From the NCBI RefSeq assembly GCF_013201705.1, contig NZ_CP053837.1, forward strand, positions 2,232,001-2,296,000: 64,000 bases of DNA. The letters run 5' to 3'. Source of the stretch: Aliarcobacter faecis. GTDB taxonomy: Bacteria > Campylobacterota > Campylobacteria > Campylobacterales > Arcobacteraceae. Under the pieces are notes generated by a model that was given only the letters and a program-made list of their open reading frames with translations, did not search any database and had not been told where the DNA came from. Positions within the stretch are counted from its first letter, which is position 1. Every line of letters begins with the position of its first letter. A program made the translations under genes and the position numbers. Shown here piece after piece: positions 33,860 to 43,337 of this stretch.

Positions 33860-35463
33860 AATTTCTCTCCTATTAAAACTTCTTTATTTTCATTATCTTC
33901 TTTATCTTTTCTACTCCATTTCTTTTTAAGTCTAAATCCAAGAAAAGCAAAAACTAAAGCAAATAAAAGCATAGTTATATCAACAAAGGCTAATACAAAA
34001 TCTCCTTCTTTTAAAGTAACTCCTAAATGTTTATTAGTTGTAAAATAGTTTAGTATTGGAATAAAAGCTAAAGATATACTAGCTATATATAAACTTTCAA
34101 TCCAAGCTTTTTTAATTGGTCTAAAAAAGGCAAAAGCAATCATAAAAGCCCAAGTTAGAAATAGTATATTTACTTCCCATTCGGCTCTATCTGCCATATT
34201 CACACTAAGAGTTCTATTTGCTATAAAAAAAGCTGAAATTCCTACTAAAAGTCCTACTATCATACCAATATTTAATCTTTCAACTATTTCTAAAACTAGA
34301 CTTTTTTTATCACTCTCTCTTTCAAACTTCTCTTTTCTTTTTACTGTATATAGTATCATCCCTGTTGCTGTCATAATACAAGCTAATACTCCGCAGATAA
34401 AATATAGCCATCTTAATGGGTAAGAAGCAAACCAAGCTTCATGAAGTGAAACCAAACTTCTAAAAAGTTTTGTTCCTGTGCTATATTCGTTTGTAATTTC
34501 TAGTTTTTCTCCACTTACTCCACTAAATCTCATAACTGTATCATCTGATTCACTACGAGTAAGTTCGCTACCAAAAGGTGGTTTTAACTCTATATATAAA
34601 CCTTGTGTATTATTCTTACCAACTTCTATATAAGCTATATTTCCAATACCATATTTTTTTTCAGCTTCTCTTATCATATTTTCTATATTTGCTGTTGGTT
34701 TCTCCATAATAGGAAGAGAACTATTATCTAGTAAAGCTTGTTTCTCATCTTTTCTTTGCTCTTTTTTATCTTCTATCATTTTATAAGGAATAGTTACATA
34801 GTGTGGACTATAATAAACAAGTCCAGTATAAAATATCATCAACACAAAAGGCAAAGTTATAATCCCTGTGATATTATGCATATCTATCCAAGAACGCTGT
34901 TTTTTATTTGCTCTAAAAGTAAAAAAGTCTTTAAACACTTTTTTATGGATTATCACTCCACTTACAACAGCAACCAAAGTAAAAAATGCCAAAAATCCAG
35001 TAAGAATAATCCCTAAAGTTTCATCTATATAATAGAATTTATGATGAAGATTTCTAAAAAGTTCTCCACCCTCTGTTTGTCTAACTTCTATTGGTTTTAT
35101 CTCTTCTAAAGTTAATGGGTTAAAATAGTATTTTTTACTATAATCCAAAGAGCTTCTTGCAACAATTTCTGTTCTACTAGCACTATTATCTGGTTGATTT
35201 TTACTATGTGGAAGTTTTATCTCCCACTTTTTAGCTTCAGGGGCTTCTTTTTGCATAAAATCAAATATTGTATTTAGTTGTTTATCTTGTGGTTGTTGTA
35301 CTAAACTCAGCTCAAGTGGTCGCTCTGGCTCTAACCACCTTGTAAGGTCATACATAAAATAAGATAGAGTTCCAGTAACAAGTATAAAAAATATTGCCCA
35401 GCCTACTATCAAAGATACCCAAGTATGAGTTAAACTCATACTTGTATTAAAATCACTTTTCAT
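33856..35463 (-). CDS. PepSY-associated TM helix protein (PiuB-like)
   Basis: The 535-residue protein begins with a transmembrane helix and has the PepSY-TM layout. There is a first helix at about residues 12-35 (TWVSLIVGWAIFFILVTGTLSYFMYDLTRWLEPERP), a large periplasmic region, a histidine-bearing helix pair (LGIILTGFLAFFTLVAVVSGVIIHKKVF, MHNITGIITLPFVLMIFYTGLVYY), and a second periplasmic part. Several C-terminal helices follow. Conserved histidines suggest heme binding and a ferric-reductase-like role. It is the first gene of the small iron operon and lies downstream of the receptor and a TA module. Confidence 0.78.
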   Translation of the reverse strand: MKSDFNTSMSLTHTWVSLIVGWAIFFILVTGTLSYFMYDLTRWLEPERPLELSLVQQPQDKQLNTIFDFMQKEAPEAKKWEIKLPHSKNQPDNSASRTEIVARSSLDYSKKYYFNPLTLEEIKPIEVRQTEGGELFRNLHHKFYYIDETLGIILTGFLAFFTLVAVVSGVIIHKKVFKDFFTFRANKKQRSWIDMHNITGIITLPFVLMIFYTGLVYYSPHYVTIPYKMIEDKKEQRKDEKQALLDNSSLPIMEKPTANIENMIREAEKKYGIGNIAYIEVGKNNTQGLYIELKPPFGSELTRSESDDTVMRFSGVSGEKLEITNEYSTGTKLFRSLVSLHEAWFASYPLRWLYFICGVLACIMTATGMILYTVKRKEKFERESDKKSLVLEIVERLNIGMIVGLLVGISAFFIANRTLSVNMADRAEWEVNILFLTWAFMIAFAFFRPIKKAWIESLYIASISLAFIPILNYFTTNKHLGVTLKEGDFVLAFVDITMLLFALVFAFLGFRLKKKWSRKDKEDNENKEVLIGEKL

Positions 35464-35539
35464 TAAAATTTACCCTTTCTAGTAAATCTCAACAGTAAAT
35501 AAAGAAAATAAAAATGGAAAGTTTGGAGATATTTAAAAC

Positions 35540-35800
35540 TTAATAAATATCGCCTCTATTATTTGCATCAATCATCAAAACTATCAATTCATCATCAATT
35601 ATCTCATAGATAAATCTATAATTATTAATTCTTAATCTATAAAAAGAAGAGTTTGCTAGTTTTTTAATATCTAGCAATGAGTTTGGATAGGGATTGTTTT
35701 TAAGTATCTTAAGTTTAGAGTTTATATTCTCTCTATCTTTTAGATTTCTTTTTTCAACAAATTTAATAACACTTTTTTTAAGTATTAATCTATAATCCAT
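35540..35800 (-). CDS. RelE/ParE-superfamily toxin
   Basis: The 86-residue protein has the RelE fold pattern: KKSVIKFVEKRNLKDRENINSKLKILKNNP, then SFYRLRINNYRFIYEI and the last strand ELIVLMIDANNRGDIY. RelE toxins cleave mRNA on the ribosome. Its start overlaps the stop of the upstream antitoxin by one base, the usual TA arrangement. It lies between the TonB receptor and the PepSY operon on the same strand. Confidence 0.82.
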   Translation of the reverse strand: MDYRLILKKSVIKFVEKRNLKDRENINSKLKILKNNPYPNSLLDIKKLANSSFYRLRINNYRFIYEIIDDELIVLMIDANNRGDIY

Positions 35801-36027
35801 TAGAACTTATACTCTTCAAAATCTTTTTTATCACCATTTTTATACATAGTTGATGTTTTAGTTAAACTGTCTAAATCTTCTTTTGAAATATAATCAAAAT
35901 CTTGTTTATCCAATCTTGTAACATCAATCTCGTTTACCATTGAAATTTCATTTTTTGAGAAATGACTAATTAACCATTGAAATTTATCAAATACACTATC
36001 ATCAACTTTTAATGTTATAGTTTTCAA
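35800..36027 (-). CDS. Antitoxin of the RelE-type module
   Basis: This 75-residue acidic protein begins with a ribbon-helix-helix-like strand (MKTITLKVDDSVFDKFQWLISHF). It ends in a charged, probably disordered tail (KNGDKKDFEEYKF) that would wrap the toxin. It immediately precedes the RelE-like toxin and probably represses the pair. I do not recognise a specific antitoxin family name. Confidence 0.72.
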   Translation of the reverse strand: MKTITLKVDDSVFDKFQWLISHFSKNEISMVNEIDVTRLDKQDFDYISKEDLDSLTKTSTMYKNGDKKDFEEYKF

Positions 36028-36091
36028 AAGAACTCCTTTGTATTTTTGTTTCTGTTATTATATCATATCTCAAATTTTTCAATTTATCTAT

Positions 36092-38452
36092 TTAAAACTT
36101 AACCGTTACATTAAATGCAACACTTCGTGGGTCGCCTAAATAACTTGTATTCTCCCAATACTTCTCATCTGTTAGATTTGTTGCATAAATTCTAAATGTA
36201 GTATCTAAACCATCTAGTTTTGTCTCATATCTAGCTCCTAAATCAAACAGTGTATAAGCTGGTAATTTTTCAGTATTTATATTGTCTCGCCATTGAGTTC
36301 CAGTATAAAAAACTCCTCCATTTAAGAAAATTTTTGGCTCAATAGGAAGTCTATACTCTGCATACATTTTTGCTTGATACTTTGCTACATTTGTAGCCTC
36401 TTTACCTTCTGTTGCTTTAGTTGTAGCTTTTTCAACTTTTGGTGAAACATAAGTAACCCCACCCATAAGTGTTAAACTATCTATTACTTTTCCTGTTGCT
36501 AAAATTTCAATTCCTTCTCTTACTAACTCTCCATTTTGAGTTAGTTTTTTTCCAAGTGGAGTATTTTCGTCCATATTATTTGGTTTTTCTATTCTAAATA
36601 TTGCAGAACTAAGTAATAACTTTTCATTTACAGAATATTTTGCCCCAATTTCATACTGTTTACTTTTAAGTGGGTCAAAAACTTCCCCAGAGTTTATATA
36701 TGTACTTCCTACAACAGTACCATTTTCAAGTGCTTCCATATATGTAGCATAAGTTGTTAAATTTTCTATTGGTTTATAAATAAGAGATATTGTAGGAGTT
36801 AATGCACTCTCATCATAACTTGCAATTTGTGTTCCATAAGGAGTAAGTGTATTATTTGCATTGTAAGTTTTGTTTTCAACTGAAGCATAATTTACTCCTA
36901 CTAAAGCACTCCATTGCTCCGAAAAAGTAATATTATCTCCTAAAACAATATTTGTATTAAAGTTTTTTCTTTGATTTATTGTTCCATCATATGGTCTTGT
37001 AGAAGTAAAATTCCAATTCATAAAATCATTTTTATCTGTAAATGTTACTCCATCACCAGTCCAAATTCCTAGTTTTCTTTTGTATTGTTCTGTTGATAAA
37101 GAACCTCCAAAAGTTAAAGAGTGATGAACAAACCCTGTATTAAAATCTCCATCTAAATAGGCATAAGCTCCATGATTATAAGTATATTCTTTCCCAAAAT
37201 CCATTAAAGTTCTACTATAAGGTTTTGCATTATTAGAATTGTAATTATTGATTTGTAAAGGTTCATATCTACTTGCTTCTTTATAGATATATGCTGTTCT
37301 AAGTCTTAAACTATCACTAAAATTATAATTTGCTTTTAACTGTACTTTATTTGAATCTTGCTCATTTGAACTCCATGTTGGTGCATAAGCTTTTGAAGTA
37401 TCAAAATCTTTTGCATCTGGCATTTTACCAGTAATACTCCACTGAGTAAATCCACTCTCTTTATATTCTCTATGAGAATAATATAGTCCTAAATCAAGAT
37501 TATCTGTTGGTTTATATGCTAAAGATACACCTAGTAACTTCTCTTTTACTTCATTATTCTCAATTTCTGTATCACCATTTTGATAATTACCATTTACTCT
37601 AATACTTAATTTATCTGTAATATTTTGTGAAGTATCTACACTTGTAAAGTAGTTTTCTCCACCATTATTTCCAAGAGAAATTTCTGTAAATGGTTTATTT
37701 TTAGGATATTTTAAAGCATAGTTTATAGTTCCACCTACATTTCCTGCACCATATAAAAATCCACTAAGCCCACTTATAACTTCTACTCTATCAACCTCTT
37801 TTAGTGAACTTCCATAAAAAGAACCAGGAAGATATATTCCATCTATTAAAGCTTGATTAATACCAAACCCTCTAATATTTGCACCTAAATCTCCATTATA
37901 AGAATTTCCACCAGTATTTTGCATAAGTGGATTTTGCTTTGCAACTTGAGCCATATTTGTTGTAATTGTATTTTGTAAAAAATCATCTGTCATAACACTC
38001 ATAGAGTATGGTGTATCTTGAAGAGATAAATTACCCCAAACTCCTAAGGTTTTTACATCTTCTACTAAATATCCACTTTCAACACTTCCATTTTTACTGC
38101 TTTTACCACTTACAGATACATCATCTAAAACATAAGTTCCATTGCTTAAAACTTTTACAGAAGATACCTCTTTTATAATAATAGTGTTATCTTGGATTAT
38201 CGCTTCAAGATTAGTTCCTTTTAAAACTTCCTTTAAAGCATTTTCAATACCTTCAATATTCTCTATTTTTGGTGATTTTTTACCTGATAAAATTCTTGAA
38301 TCAACCATATATGTCATATTTGACTCTTTTGAAATAGTTTTTATAGCATTTTCAAGAGAACTACTTTCAACAGAAAAACTTTGAGCCAATAGCTGACTAC
38401 TTAGTAAAATAGATAAAGTTGTGCCAAATACAACTTTTCTTGATAAATTCAT
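36092..38452 (-). CDS. TonB-dependent siderophore receptor with N-terminal signalling (STN) domain
   Basis: The 786-residue form begins with a signal peptide (NLSRKVVFGTTLSILLSSQLLA). An STN domain follows (SFSVESSSLENAIKTISKESNMTYMVDSRILSGKKSPKIENIEGIENALKEVLKGT broken here by family pattern), then a TonB-box-like stretch (YVLDDVSVSGK), a plug domain, and a long barrel ending in AFNVTVKF. STN receptors signal to FecR/FecI when loaded, and such a pair is encoded at 39192-40611. An in-frame ATG at 38476 lacks a ribosome site, while AAGGGAGA precedes the ATG at 38452, which I choose. Confidence 0.9.
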   Translation of the reverse strand: MNLSRKVVFGTTLSILLSSQLLAQSFSVESSSLENAIKTISKESNMTYMVDSRILSGKKSPKIENIEGIENALKEVLKGTNLEAIIQDNTIIIKEVSSVKVLSNGTYVLDDVSVSGKSSKNGSVESGYLVEDVKTLGVWGNLSLQDTPYSMSVMTDDFLQNTITTNMAQVAKQNPLMQNTGGNSYNGDLGANIRGFGINQALIDGIYLPGSFYGSSLKEVDRVEVISGLSGFLYGAGNVGGTINYALKYPKNKPFTEISLGNNGGENYFTSVDTSQNITDKLSIRVNGNYQNGDTEIENNEVKEKLLGVSLAYKPTDNLDLGLYYSHREYKESGFTQWSITGKMPDAKDFDTSKAYAPTWSSNEQDSNKVQLKANYNFSDSLRLRTAYIYKEASRYEPLQINNYNSNNAKPYSRTLMDFGKEYTYNHGAYAYLDGDFNTGFVHHSLTFGGSLSTEQYKRKLGIWTGDGVTFTDKNDFMNWNFTSTRPYDGTINQRKNFNTNIVLGDNITFSEQWSALVGVNYASVENKTYNANNTLTPYGTQIASYDESALTPTISLIYKPIENLTTYATYMEALENGTVVGSTYINSGEVFDPLKSKQYEIGAKYSVNEKLLLSSAIFRIEKPNNMDENTPLGKKLTQNGELVREGIEILATGKVIDSLTLMGGVTYVSPKVEKATTKATEGKEATNVAKYQAKMYAEYRLPIEPKIFLNGGVFYTGTQWRDNINTEKLPAYTLFDLGARYETKLDGLDTTFRIYATNLTDEKYWENTSYLGDPRSVAFNVTVKF

Positions 38453-38663
38453 ATTTTCTCCCTTATTTTTAATCATTAATATGAGAATTAATCTCTATAA
38501 GGGAAGTCTTAAAAAATGAAAATTACTGACAAAATATTTGGATAAATTTTGAAATTTATTTAAAAATAGCTATTTTATAGGGATTATAAAGAAAGATTTA
38601 TTGTTTATAATTTTAAAATTATACATTTGATATAATCATCAAAATATCTTTAAAGGAAATAAT

Positions 38664-38897
38664 ATGCTTACATTAAATCAAAAACAATTATTTGAAGAGA
38701 TAGATTTATTGCCATTAGATATGAAAACAAAAATAGTTGATAAAATTCTAAGTAGTCTTAATCCATCTAGTAAATCAATAGATGATTTATGGATAGATGA
38801 GGCAAAAAAAAGAAAAAATGAGTTAGAGTTGAATAGTGAAAAACTCATTTCAGGTGATGAAGTTTTTAAGAAAATTGCCAATAGATTTGGAAAATGA
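38664..38897 (+). CDS. Addiction-module antitoxin (small)
   Basis: The 77-residue protein resembles the putative addiction-module component family, with SLNPSSKSIDDLWIDEAKKRKNELELNSEKLISGDEVFKKI, the DxxWxxEAxxR pattern. AAAGGA precedes the ATG. Its last four bases overlap the toxin start (ATGA). It is inserted on the opposite strand between fecR and the STN receptor gene. Confidence 0.82.
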   Translation: MLTLNQKQLFEEIDLLPLDMKTKIVDKILSSLNPSSKSIDDLWIDEAKKRKNELELNSEKLISGDEVFKKIANRFGK

Positions 38898-39184
38898 AAT
38901 ACTCTTTTCATCTTGAAGCAGAGACAGAATTAAACACTTATATAGATTATTATGAAGAGTGTAAGCAAGGTTTGGGATTAGATTTTGCAAATGAAATCTA
39001 TAAAACTATACAAAGAATTATAGACTTTCCAAAGGCTTGGCAAATTTTAAATGATGATATAAGACGATGTTTGACAAATAGATTTCCTTTTGGGATAATT
39101 TACTATTTAAAAAATGATGAAATCATCATTCTAGCTATAATGCAACTAAATAGAAAACCAAATTACTGGAATAGCAGAAAATAA
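38894..39184 (+). CDS. ParE/RelE-type toxin
   Basis: The 96-residue protein has the ParE pattern: YSFHLEAETELNTYIDYYEECKQGLGLDFANEI, FPKAWQILNDDIRRCLTNRFPFGIIYYLKNDEIIILAIMQLNRKPNYW. It pairs with the upstream antitoxin by a four-base overlap. The stop lies 7 bases from the stop of the convergent fecR gene. ParE members poison DNA gyrase or, in RelE members, cleave mRNA; which applies is not readable. Confidence 0.84.
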   Translation: MKYSFHLEAETELNTYIDYYEECKQGLGLDFANEIYKTIQRIIDFPKAWQILNDDIRRCLTNRFPFGIIYYLKNDEIIILAIMQLNRKPNYWNSRK

Positions 39185-39191
39185 TATATTC

Positions 39192-40139
39192 TTAATTCCT
39201 AAAAACAACTTTTTTATTCCCAATATATTGAACTTTTATAGGATAAATCATAGGTAAAAGTTTGGTGAATTTATCAAAATCATCAATCTCAAACTCTCCT
39301 GTAATTGGAAAATCATCTTTTTTTGTTACAAGGAGTTCAATTTTTTTATCAATATATCTTTGAAATTCATTTAAAACATCAACCAAAGGAGTTTTATCAA
39401 AGATTAATTTACCTTTTTCCCATGAAGCCATATATTCAACTGGTAATTTTTTCAAACTTTTTATTTCACCATTATTATAAACTTCTAAAATATCGCCTTT
39501 TTTTAATTCTGATATTTTAAAATCTTTATAATTTATATCTACAATTCCATCTAAAACAGCAATATTTACTCTATCATTTTTTTGATTTACTTCAAACTTT
39601 GTACCTACAACTTTTATCAAAATATCATTACTTTGTACATAAAATGGTCTCTCTTTATTTGAACTTACTTCAAAGATAGCTTTTCCATATTTTAAAAAAA
39701 CTTCTCTCTTCTCTTTTGTATAGGCAACTTCTATATTTGTTTTTACATCAAGAGTTATTTTTGAATCATCTGGCATTAAAATATTTTGCATTATGCTATT
39801 TTGTGAATATATTTTTTGAGAATAGTCATCTTTAAAATAGAGGATATAGACAAAACCAACTATTAAAAAACAGGCTGCAAGAGTTGAAACTTTTTTGATT
39901 TTACTTAAAAACCTCTCTTTTTTTAACTCTTTTTGAACTTGTTGTGATAATTTTATACTATCTTTTTTTGGAATTTTAGAAAACATCTGTCTAAAAGCTT
40001 TCTCTTCTTCAAATATCTTCTTATTATCTTCTACAGTTATCCAATTTAAAAAACTCTCACTAGAATATATATCTTTTCCTTCTTGTTCACAGCTCAAATA
40101 ATATCTTGCTTTTTCTACAATAGTCTCTTTATTTGTCAT
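39192..40139 (-). CDS. fecR: FecR-family anti-sigma/transmembrane signal transducer
   Basis: The 315-residue protein has an N-terminal cytoplasmic part with the FecR pattern (ARYYLSCEQEGKDIYSSESFLNWI), one transmembrane helix (TLAACFLIVGFVYILYF), and a periplasmic FecR domain (EVSSNKERPFYVQSNDILIKVVGTKFEV). It relays receptor occupancy to the sigma factor. The start is taken as ATG 40139, with GAGAG upstream; GTG at 40145 is the longer alternative. It overlaps the sigma gene by 11 bases. Confidence 0.85.
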   Translation of the reverse strand: MTNKETIVEKARYYLSCEQEGKDIYSSESFLNWITVEDNKKIFEEEKAFRQMFSKIPKKDSIKLSQQVQKELKKERFLSKIKKVSTLAACFLIVGFVYILYFKDDYSQKIYSQNSIMQNILMPDDSKITLDVKTNIEVAYTKEKREVFLKYGKAIFEVSSNKERPFYVQSNDILIKVVGTKFEVNQKNDRVNIAVLDGIVDINYKDFKISELKKGDILEVYNNGEIKSLKKLPVEYMASWEKGKLIFDKTPLVDVLNEFQRYIDKKIELLVTKKDDFPITGEFEIDDFDKFTKLLPMIYPIKVQYIGNKKVVFRN

Positions 40140-40611
40140 TATCACTCTCTTTTTTACCCAAATTCTCTTTTATTTGATTACTTGCTCTACTTATATGTTT
40201 TTCTACTGCATTTATAGTTATATTCATCATTTTTGCGACTTCTTCTCTTGAATAACCATCAATAATATGTAAAGTAAAAGCTTGTCTTCTTTTCGTAGGA
40301 AGATTTTCTACCTCTTTTAATAAAAATGCTGTTTGCTCATCTTCTATCATTGTTACTTCTATATTATCGCTTTCATCTATATGATAATCTTCTTCAAAAC
40401 TTATTTTATCAACTTTATATTTCTCTTTGTATAAATCAAACATAACATTTTTGGCAATTCTATAAAGTAATGCTCTCTCATTTTCTATTACATTTCTATC
40501 TGCACTTTTTATAGCTCTTGTAAAAGTTTCTTGAGTAATATCTTGTGCTACTTCTCTATCTAATACATTTTTCTTAACAAACTGAAAAATCTCATTGTAG
40601 TAAATGGTCAT
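40129..40611 (-). CDS. fecI: FecI-like ECF sigma factor
   Basis: The 160-residue protein has sigma region 2 (EVAQDITQETFTRAIKSADRN, ERALLYRIAKNVMFDLYK) and region 4 (LPTKRRQAFTLHIIDGYSREEVAKMMNITINAVEKHISRA), typical of FecI-type ECF sigma factors. With FecR and the STN receptor it should transcribe iron-chelate uptake genes. It is in one operon with fecR. A perfect inverted repeat lies upstream and may be a Fur site. Confidence 0.88.
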   Translation of the reverse strand: MTIYYNEIFQFVKKNVLDREVAQDITQETFTRAIKSADRNVIENERALLYRIAKNVMFDLYKEKYKVDKISFEEDYHIDESDNIEVTMIEDEQTAFLLKEVENLPTKRRQAFTLHIIDGYSREEVAKMMNITINAVEKHISRASNQIKENLGKKESDNDK

Positions 40612-40636
40612 TTTTTATCTTTTATTTAAATTAATA

Positions 40637-40653
40637 ACAATTATTATAATTGT
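40637..40653. promoter_or_regulatory. Perfect palindrome upstream of fecI, candidate Fur box
   Basis: ACAATTAT-T-ATAATTGT is a perfect 8+1+8 inverted repeat 26 bases upstream of the fecI start. AT-rich Fur-like dyads are expected for iron-regulated ECF genes. Confidence 0.5.
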
Positions 40654-40781
40654 ACAGTTTGGAATTTTAACATACTTTTTACTTTAACTACTAATTTTTT
40701 ACAAAAGATAAATTTTAATATAAATTTACCATTTATTTAACCATATTTTAAGCTATTATAAGAACTTAAGTTTTTTTTAGC

Positions 40782-40787
40782 TATAAT
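40782..40787 (+). promoter_or_regulatory. -10 box for typA
   Basis: TATAAT lies 29 bases upstream of the typA start, preceded by a T-run (TTTTTTTTAGC), the periodic-T pattern of Campylobacterota sigma-70 promoters. Confidence 0.6.
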
Positions 40788-40816
40788 CCGCGAAAATTTT
40801 AAGAAAAAGAAGACAG

Positions 40817-42631
40817 ATGAGAGACATTAGAAATATTGCAGTTATTGCACACGTAGACCACGGAAAAACAACACTAGTAGATCAACTTTTAAAACAAAGT
40901 GGTACATTTTCAGCTCACCAAAATGTAGATGAAAGAGTTATGGATAGCAATGCTATTGAAAAAGAGAGAGGAATTACAATTCTTTCAAAAAACACAGCTA
41001 TTGATTATGAAGGTGTAAGAATTAACATTATCGACACTCCAGGACACGCCGATTTTGGTGGAGAAGTTGAGAGGGTTTTAAAAATGGTTGACTCTGTTTT
41101 ACTTCTTGTAGATGCACAAGAAGGAGTTATGCCACAAACTAAGTTTGTTGTTAAAAAAGCACTATCTTTAGGGCATAGACCAATCGTTGTTGTAAATAAA
41201 ATAGACAAACCAGCAGCAGAGCCAGATAGAGTTGTAGATGAAGTTTTTGACCTTTTTGCACAAATGGATGCAACAGAAGAACAACTAGAATTCCCAGTTA
41301 TTTATGCAGCAGCAAGAGATGGTTATGCAAGATATGATGCAACTGATGGAAATATGGATTTCAAACCACTTTATGACACAATCTTAAAAGAAGTTCCAAA
41401 ACCTCAAGGTGCTGATGAAAATGGTCTTCAACTTCAAGTATTTACTTTGGATTATGATAACTTCATAGGGAAAATAGGTATTGCTAGAATTTTCAATGGT
41501 ACAATTAGCCATGGAGAAACAGTACTTTTATGTAAAGCAGATGGTGAAAAAGTAAAAGGAAGAGTAACTAAACTTATTGGTTTTAAAGGGCTTGATAGAA
41601 TTGATATAAAAACAGCTGGTTCTGGTGATATTATTGCCGTTGCTGGATTTGAAACTATTGATGTTGGAGATAGTTTATGCGATCCTGCAAACCCAATGCC
41701 ACTTGATCCTATGCATATAGAAGAGCCTACATTATCTGTTACTTTTTCAGTAAATGATTCTCCATTAGCAGGAACTGAAGGTAAATATGTAACTTCAAAT
41801 AAAATAGATGAAAGATTAAAAGCAGAGATGAATACTAATATTGCTATGAATTATGAGCAAATTGGTGAGGGTAAATTTAAAGTAAACGGAAGAGGTGAGC
41901 TTCAAATTACTATCTTAGCTGAAAATATGAGAAGAGAAGGTTTTGAGTTTTGTATTGGAAGACCTGAAGTTATTATTAGAGAAGAGAATGGGGTTAAAAT
42001 GGAACCATTTGAACATTTAGTAATTGATACTCCAGATGAATATAGTGGAGCAATTATAGAAAAATTAGGTAGAAGAAAAGCTGTTATGACAAATATGGTT
42101 CCTATGGGTGAAGGATCTACAAGATTAGAGTTTGAGATTCCTGCACGAGGACTTATTGGTATTAGAACAGAGTTTTTAACAGATACAAGAGGAGAGGGTG
42201 TTATGAATCACTCTTTCTTAGAATTTAGACCATATTCTGGAACAGTTGAAAGTAGAAAATATGGAGCTTTAGTTTCTATGGAAAATGGAGAAGCTCTTGC
42301 ATACTCTATTTTTAATCTACAAGATAGAGGAGTTATGTTTGTAAAACCTCAAGATAAAGTGTATATTGGAATGGTAGTTGGACAACATGCAAAAGATAAT
42401 GATTTAGATGTAAATCCTATTAAAGGGAAACAACAATCAAATGTAAGATCTAGTGGTGCTGATGAAGCTATCAAACTTATTCCACCAAAAATAATGTCTT
42501 TAGAAAATGCTTTAGAGTGGATAGAAGAAGATGAATCAGTTGAAGTTACTCCTATTTCTATTAGAGTTAGAAAAAGAGAACTTGACCCAACTGTTAGAAA
42601 ACGAACAGCTAAGAAAGAGAAAAACTCATAA
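40817..42631 (+). CDS. typA: Ribosome-associated GTPase BipA/TypA
   Basis: The 604-residue translational GTPase has the G1 motif [10 protein letters not shown]2 near RGITI, G3 [11 protein letters not shown], and G4 NKID. EF-G-like domains follow, then the BipA-specific C-terminal region ending with [16 protein letters not shown]. It binds ribosomes and helps assembly and stress or cold adaptation. It stands alone, with its own promoter and a strong terminator, between the iron and sulfur regions. Confidence 0.97.
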   Translation: MRDIRNIAVIAHVDHGKTTLVDQLLKQSGTFSAHQNVDERVMDSNAIEKERGITILSKNTAIDYEGVRINIIDTPGHADFGGEVERVLKMVDSVLLLVDAQEGVMPQTKFVVKKALSLGHRPIVVVNKIDKPAAEPDRVVDEVFDLFAQMDATEEQLEFPVIYAAARDGYARYDATDGNMDFKPLYDTILKEVPKPQGADENGLQLQVFTLDYDNFIGKIGIARIFNGTISHGETVLLCKADGEKVKGRVTKLIGFKGLDRIDIKTAGSGDIIAVAGFETIDVGDSLCDPANPMPLDPMHIEEPTLSVTFSVNDSPLAGTEGKYVTSNKIDERLKAEMNTNIAMNYEQIGEGKFKVNGRGELQITILAENMRREGFEFCIGRPEVIIREENGVKMEPFEHLVIDTPDEYSGAIIEKLGRRKAVMTNMVPMGEGSTRLEFEIPARGLIGIRTEFLTDTRGEGVMNHSFLEFRPYSGTVESRKYGALVSMENGEALAYSIFNLQDRGVMFVKPQDKVYIGMVVGQHAKDNDLDVNPIKGKQQSNVRSSGADEAIKLIPPKIMSLENALEWIEEDESVEVTPISIRVRKRELDPTVRKRTAKKEKNS

Positions 42632-42647
42632 TATTTCAAGTTTTATT

Positions 42648-42684
42648 AAAAAAGGGAAGGAGTTTTTACTTCTTCCCTTTTTTT
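42648..42684 (+). terminator. Rho-independent terminator of typA
   Basis: AAAAAAGGGAAG (42648-42659) pairs with CTTCCC and seven T residues (42672-42684). It has a GC core and a T-run, so it is a standard terminator. Confidence 0.85.
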
Positions 42685-42687
42685 ATC

Positions 42688-42738
42688 TTGACACAAAAAT
42701 AAAAATCAAATATAATTTATCAATTAGGTAGGTAATAA
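42688..42738 (+). promoter_or_regulatory. Promoter and operator-like region of the Rrf2 regulator
   Basis: A perfect TTGACA (42688-42693) and TATAAT (42711-42716) are separated by 17 bases. The bases 42717-42738 (TTATCAATTAGGTA then GGTAATAA) resemble the start-site inverted repeats of the two sulfur operons. This suggests autorepression by the encoded regulator. Confidence 0.65.
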
Positions 42739-43197
42739 ATGAAAGTATCAAAAAAGACAGATTATGCTTTAAGAGCACTATTTGCAATAGCAGAAGCGGA
42801 TAATTTAATATCAATAAGAGAGTTATCAGAACAAGTTGATGTTCCAAGAAGATTTTTAGAAAATATTATGCTTGAGATGAATAGAGCAGGTTGGGTAAAA
42901 AGTATCCCTGGACGATATGGTGGATATGTTTTAGCAAAAGGTGCAAATGAGATAACAATGGGTGAAGTTATTCGATATTTTGAAGGTATGATTGCTATGA
43001 TCTCTTGTGTTTCAGTTTCTAGCTATGAGCCTTGTAGTCAAGAGGGGAAATGCTACTTTAGAAGAGTGTTTTTGAATATTAGAAATCTAACTGCACAAAT
43101 TTTAGATAAAACTACTATTGCATCTTGTCTAGGACAAGCCCCTGTTACAAAAGAGGATGTTTTAAAAGAGGAATTTGTTGGTGGTTTAGGAATTTAG
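42739..43197 (+). CDS. Rrf2-family (IscR-like) regulator of the sulfur genes
   Basis: The 152-residue protein has the Rrf2 winged helix (KVSKKTDYALRALFAIAE, ELSEQVDVPRRFLENIMLEMNRAGWVKSIPGRYGGYVLAK split by pattern) and three cysteines at 90, 99 and 105. These match the spacing zone of the IscR [2Fe-2S] ligands (92, 98, 104). It may therefore sense Fe-S, redox or sulfur status. It lies immediately upstream of the first sulfur operon. Similar dyads at its own promoter and at both sulfur operon promoters suggest it controls all three. The role is inferred. Confidence 0.85.
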   Translation: MKVSKKTDYALRALFAIAEADNLISIRELSEQVDVPRRFLENIMLEMNRAGWVKSIPGRYGGYVLAKGANEITMGEVIRYFEGMIAMISCVSVSSYEPCSQEGKCYFRRVFLNIRNLTAQILDKTTIASCLGQAPVTKEDVLKEEFVGGLGI

Positions 43198-43256
43198 TTT
43201 TTAAACCACTAAAATAGCCTTTTTCAAATAAATTAAAAATCTTATATAAGTTATTA

Positions 43257-43306
43257 TTGACAAATATAAAAAAACTTATTATAATTTCACCAATTTAGTA
43301 GATGAT
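43257..43306 (+). promoter_or_regulatory. Promoter and start-site operator of the organosulfur operon
   Basis: TTGACA (43257-43262) and TATAAT (43280-43285) have a 17-base spacer. Directly after lies TTCACC-AATTTAGTA-GATGAT (43286-43306), an imperfect inverted repeat at the expected start site. The same layout recurs at 54373-54422. Confidence 0.75.
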
Positions 43307-43337
43307 AGATTATTTATCATAAAAGAAAGGATAAAAA

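Noticed and set aside
38453-38476. Longer start for the STN receptor
   Set aside because: AAGGGAGA is placed correctly only for the ATG at 38452, which also begins a clean signal peptide.
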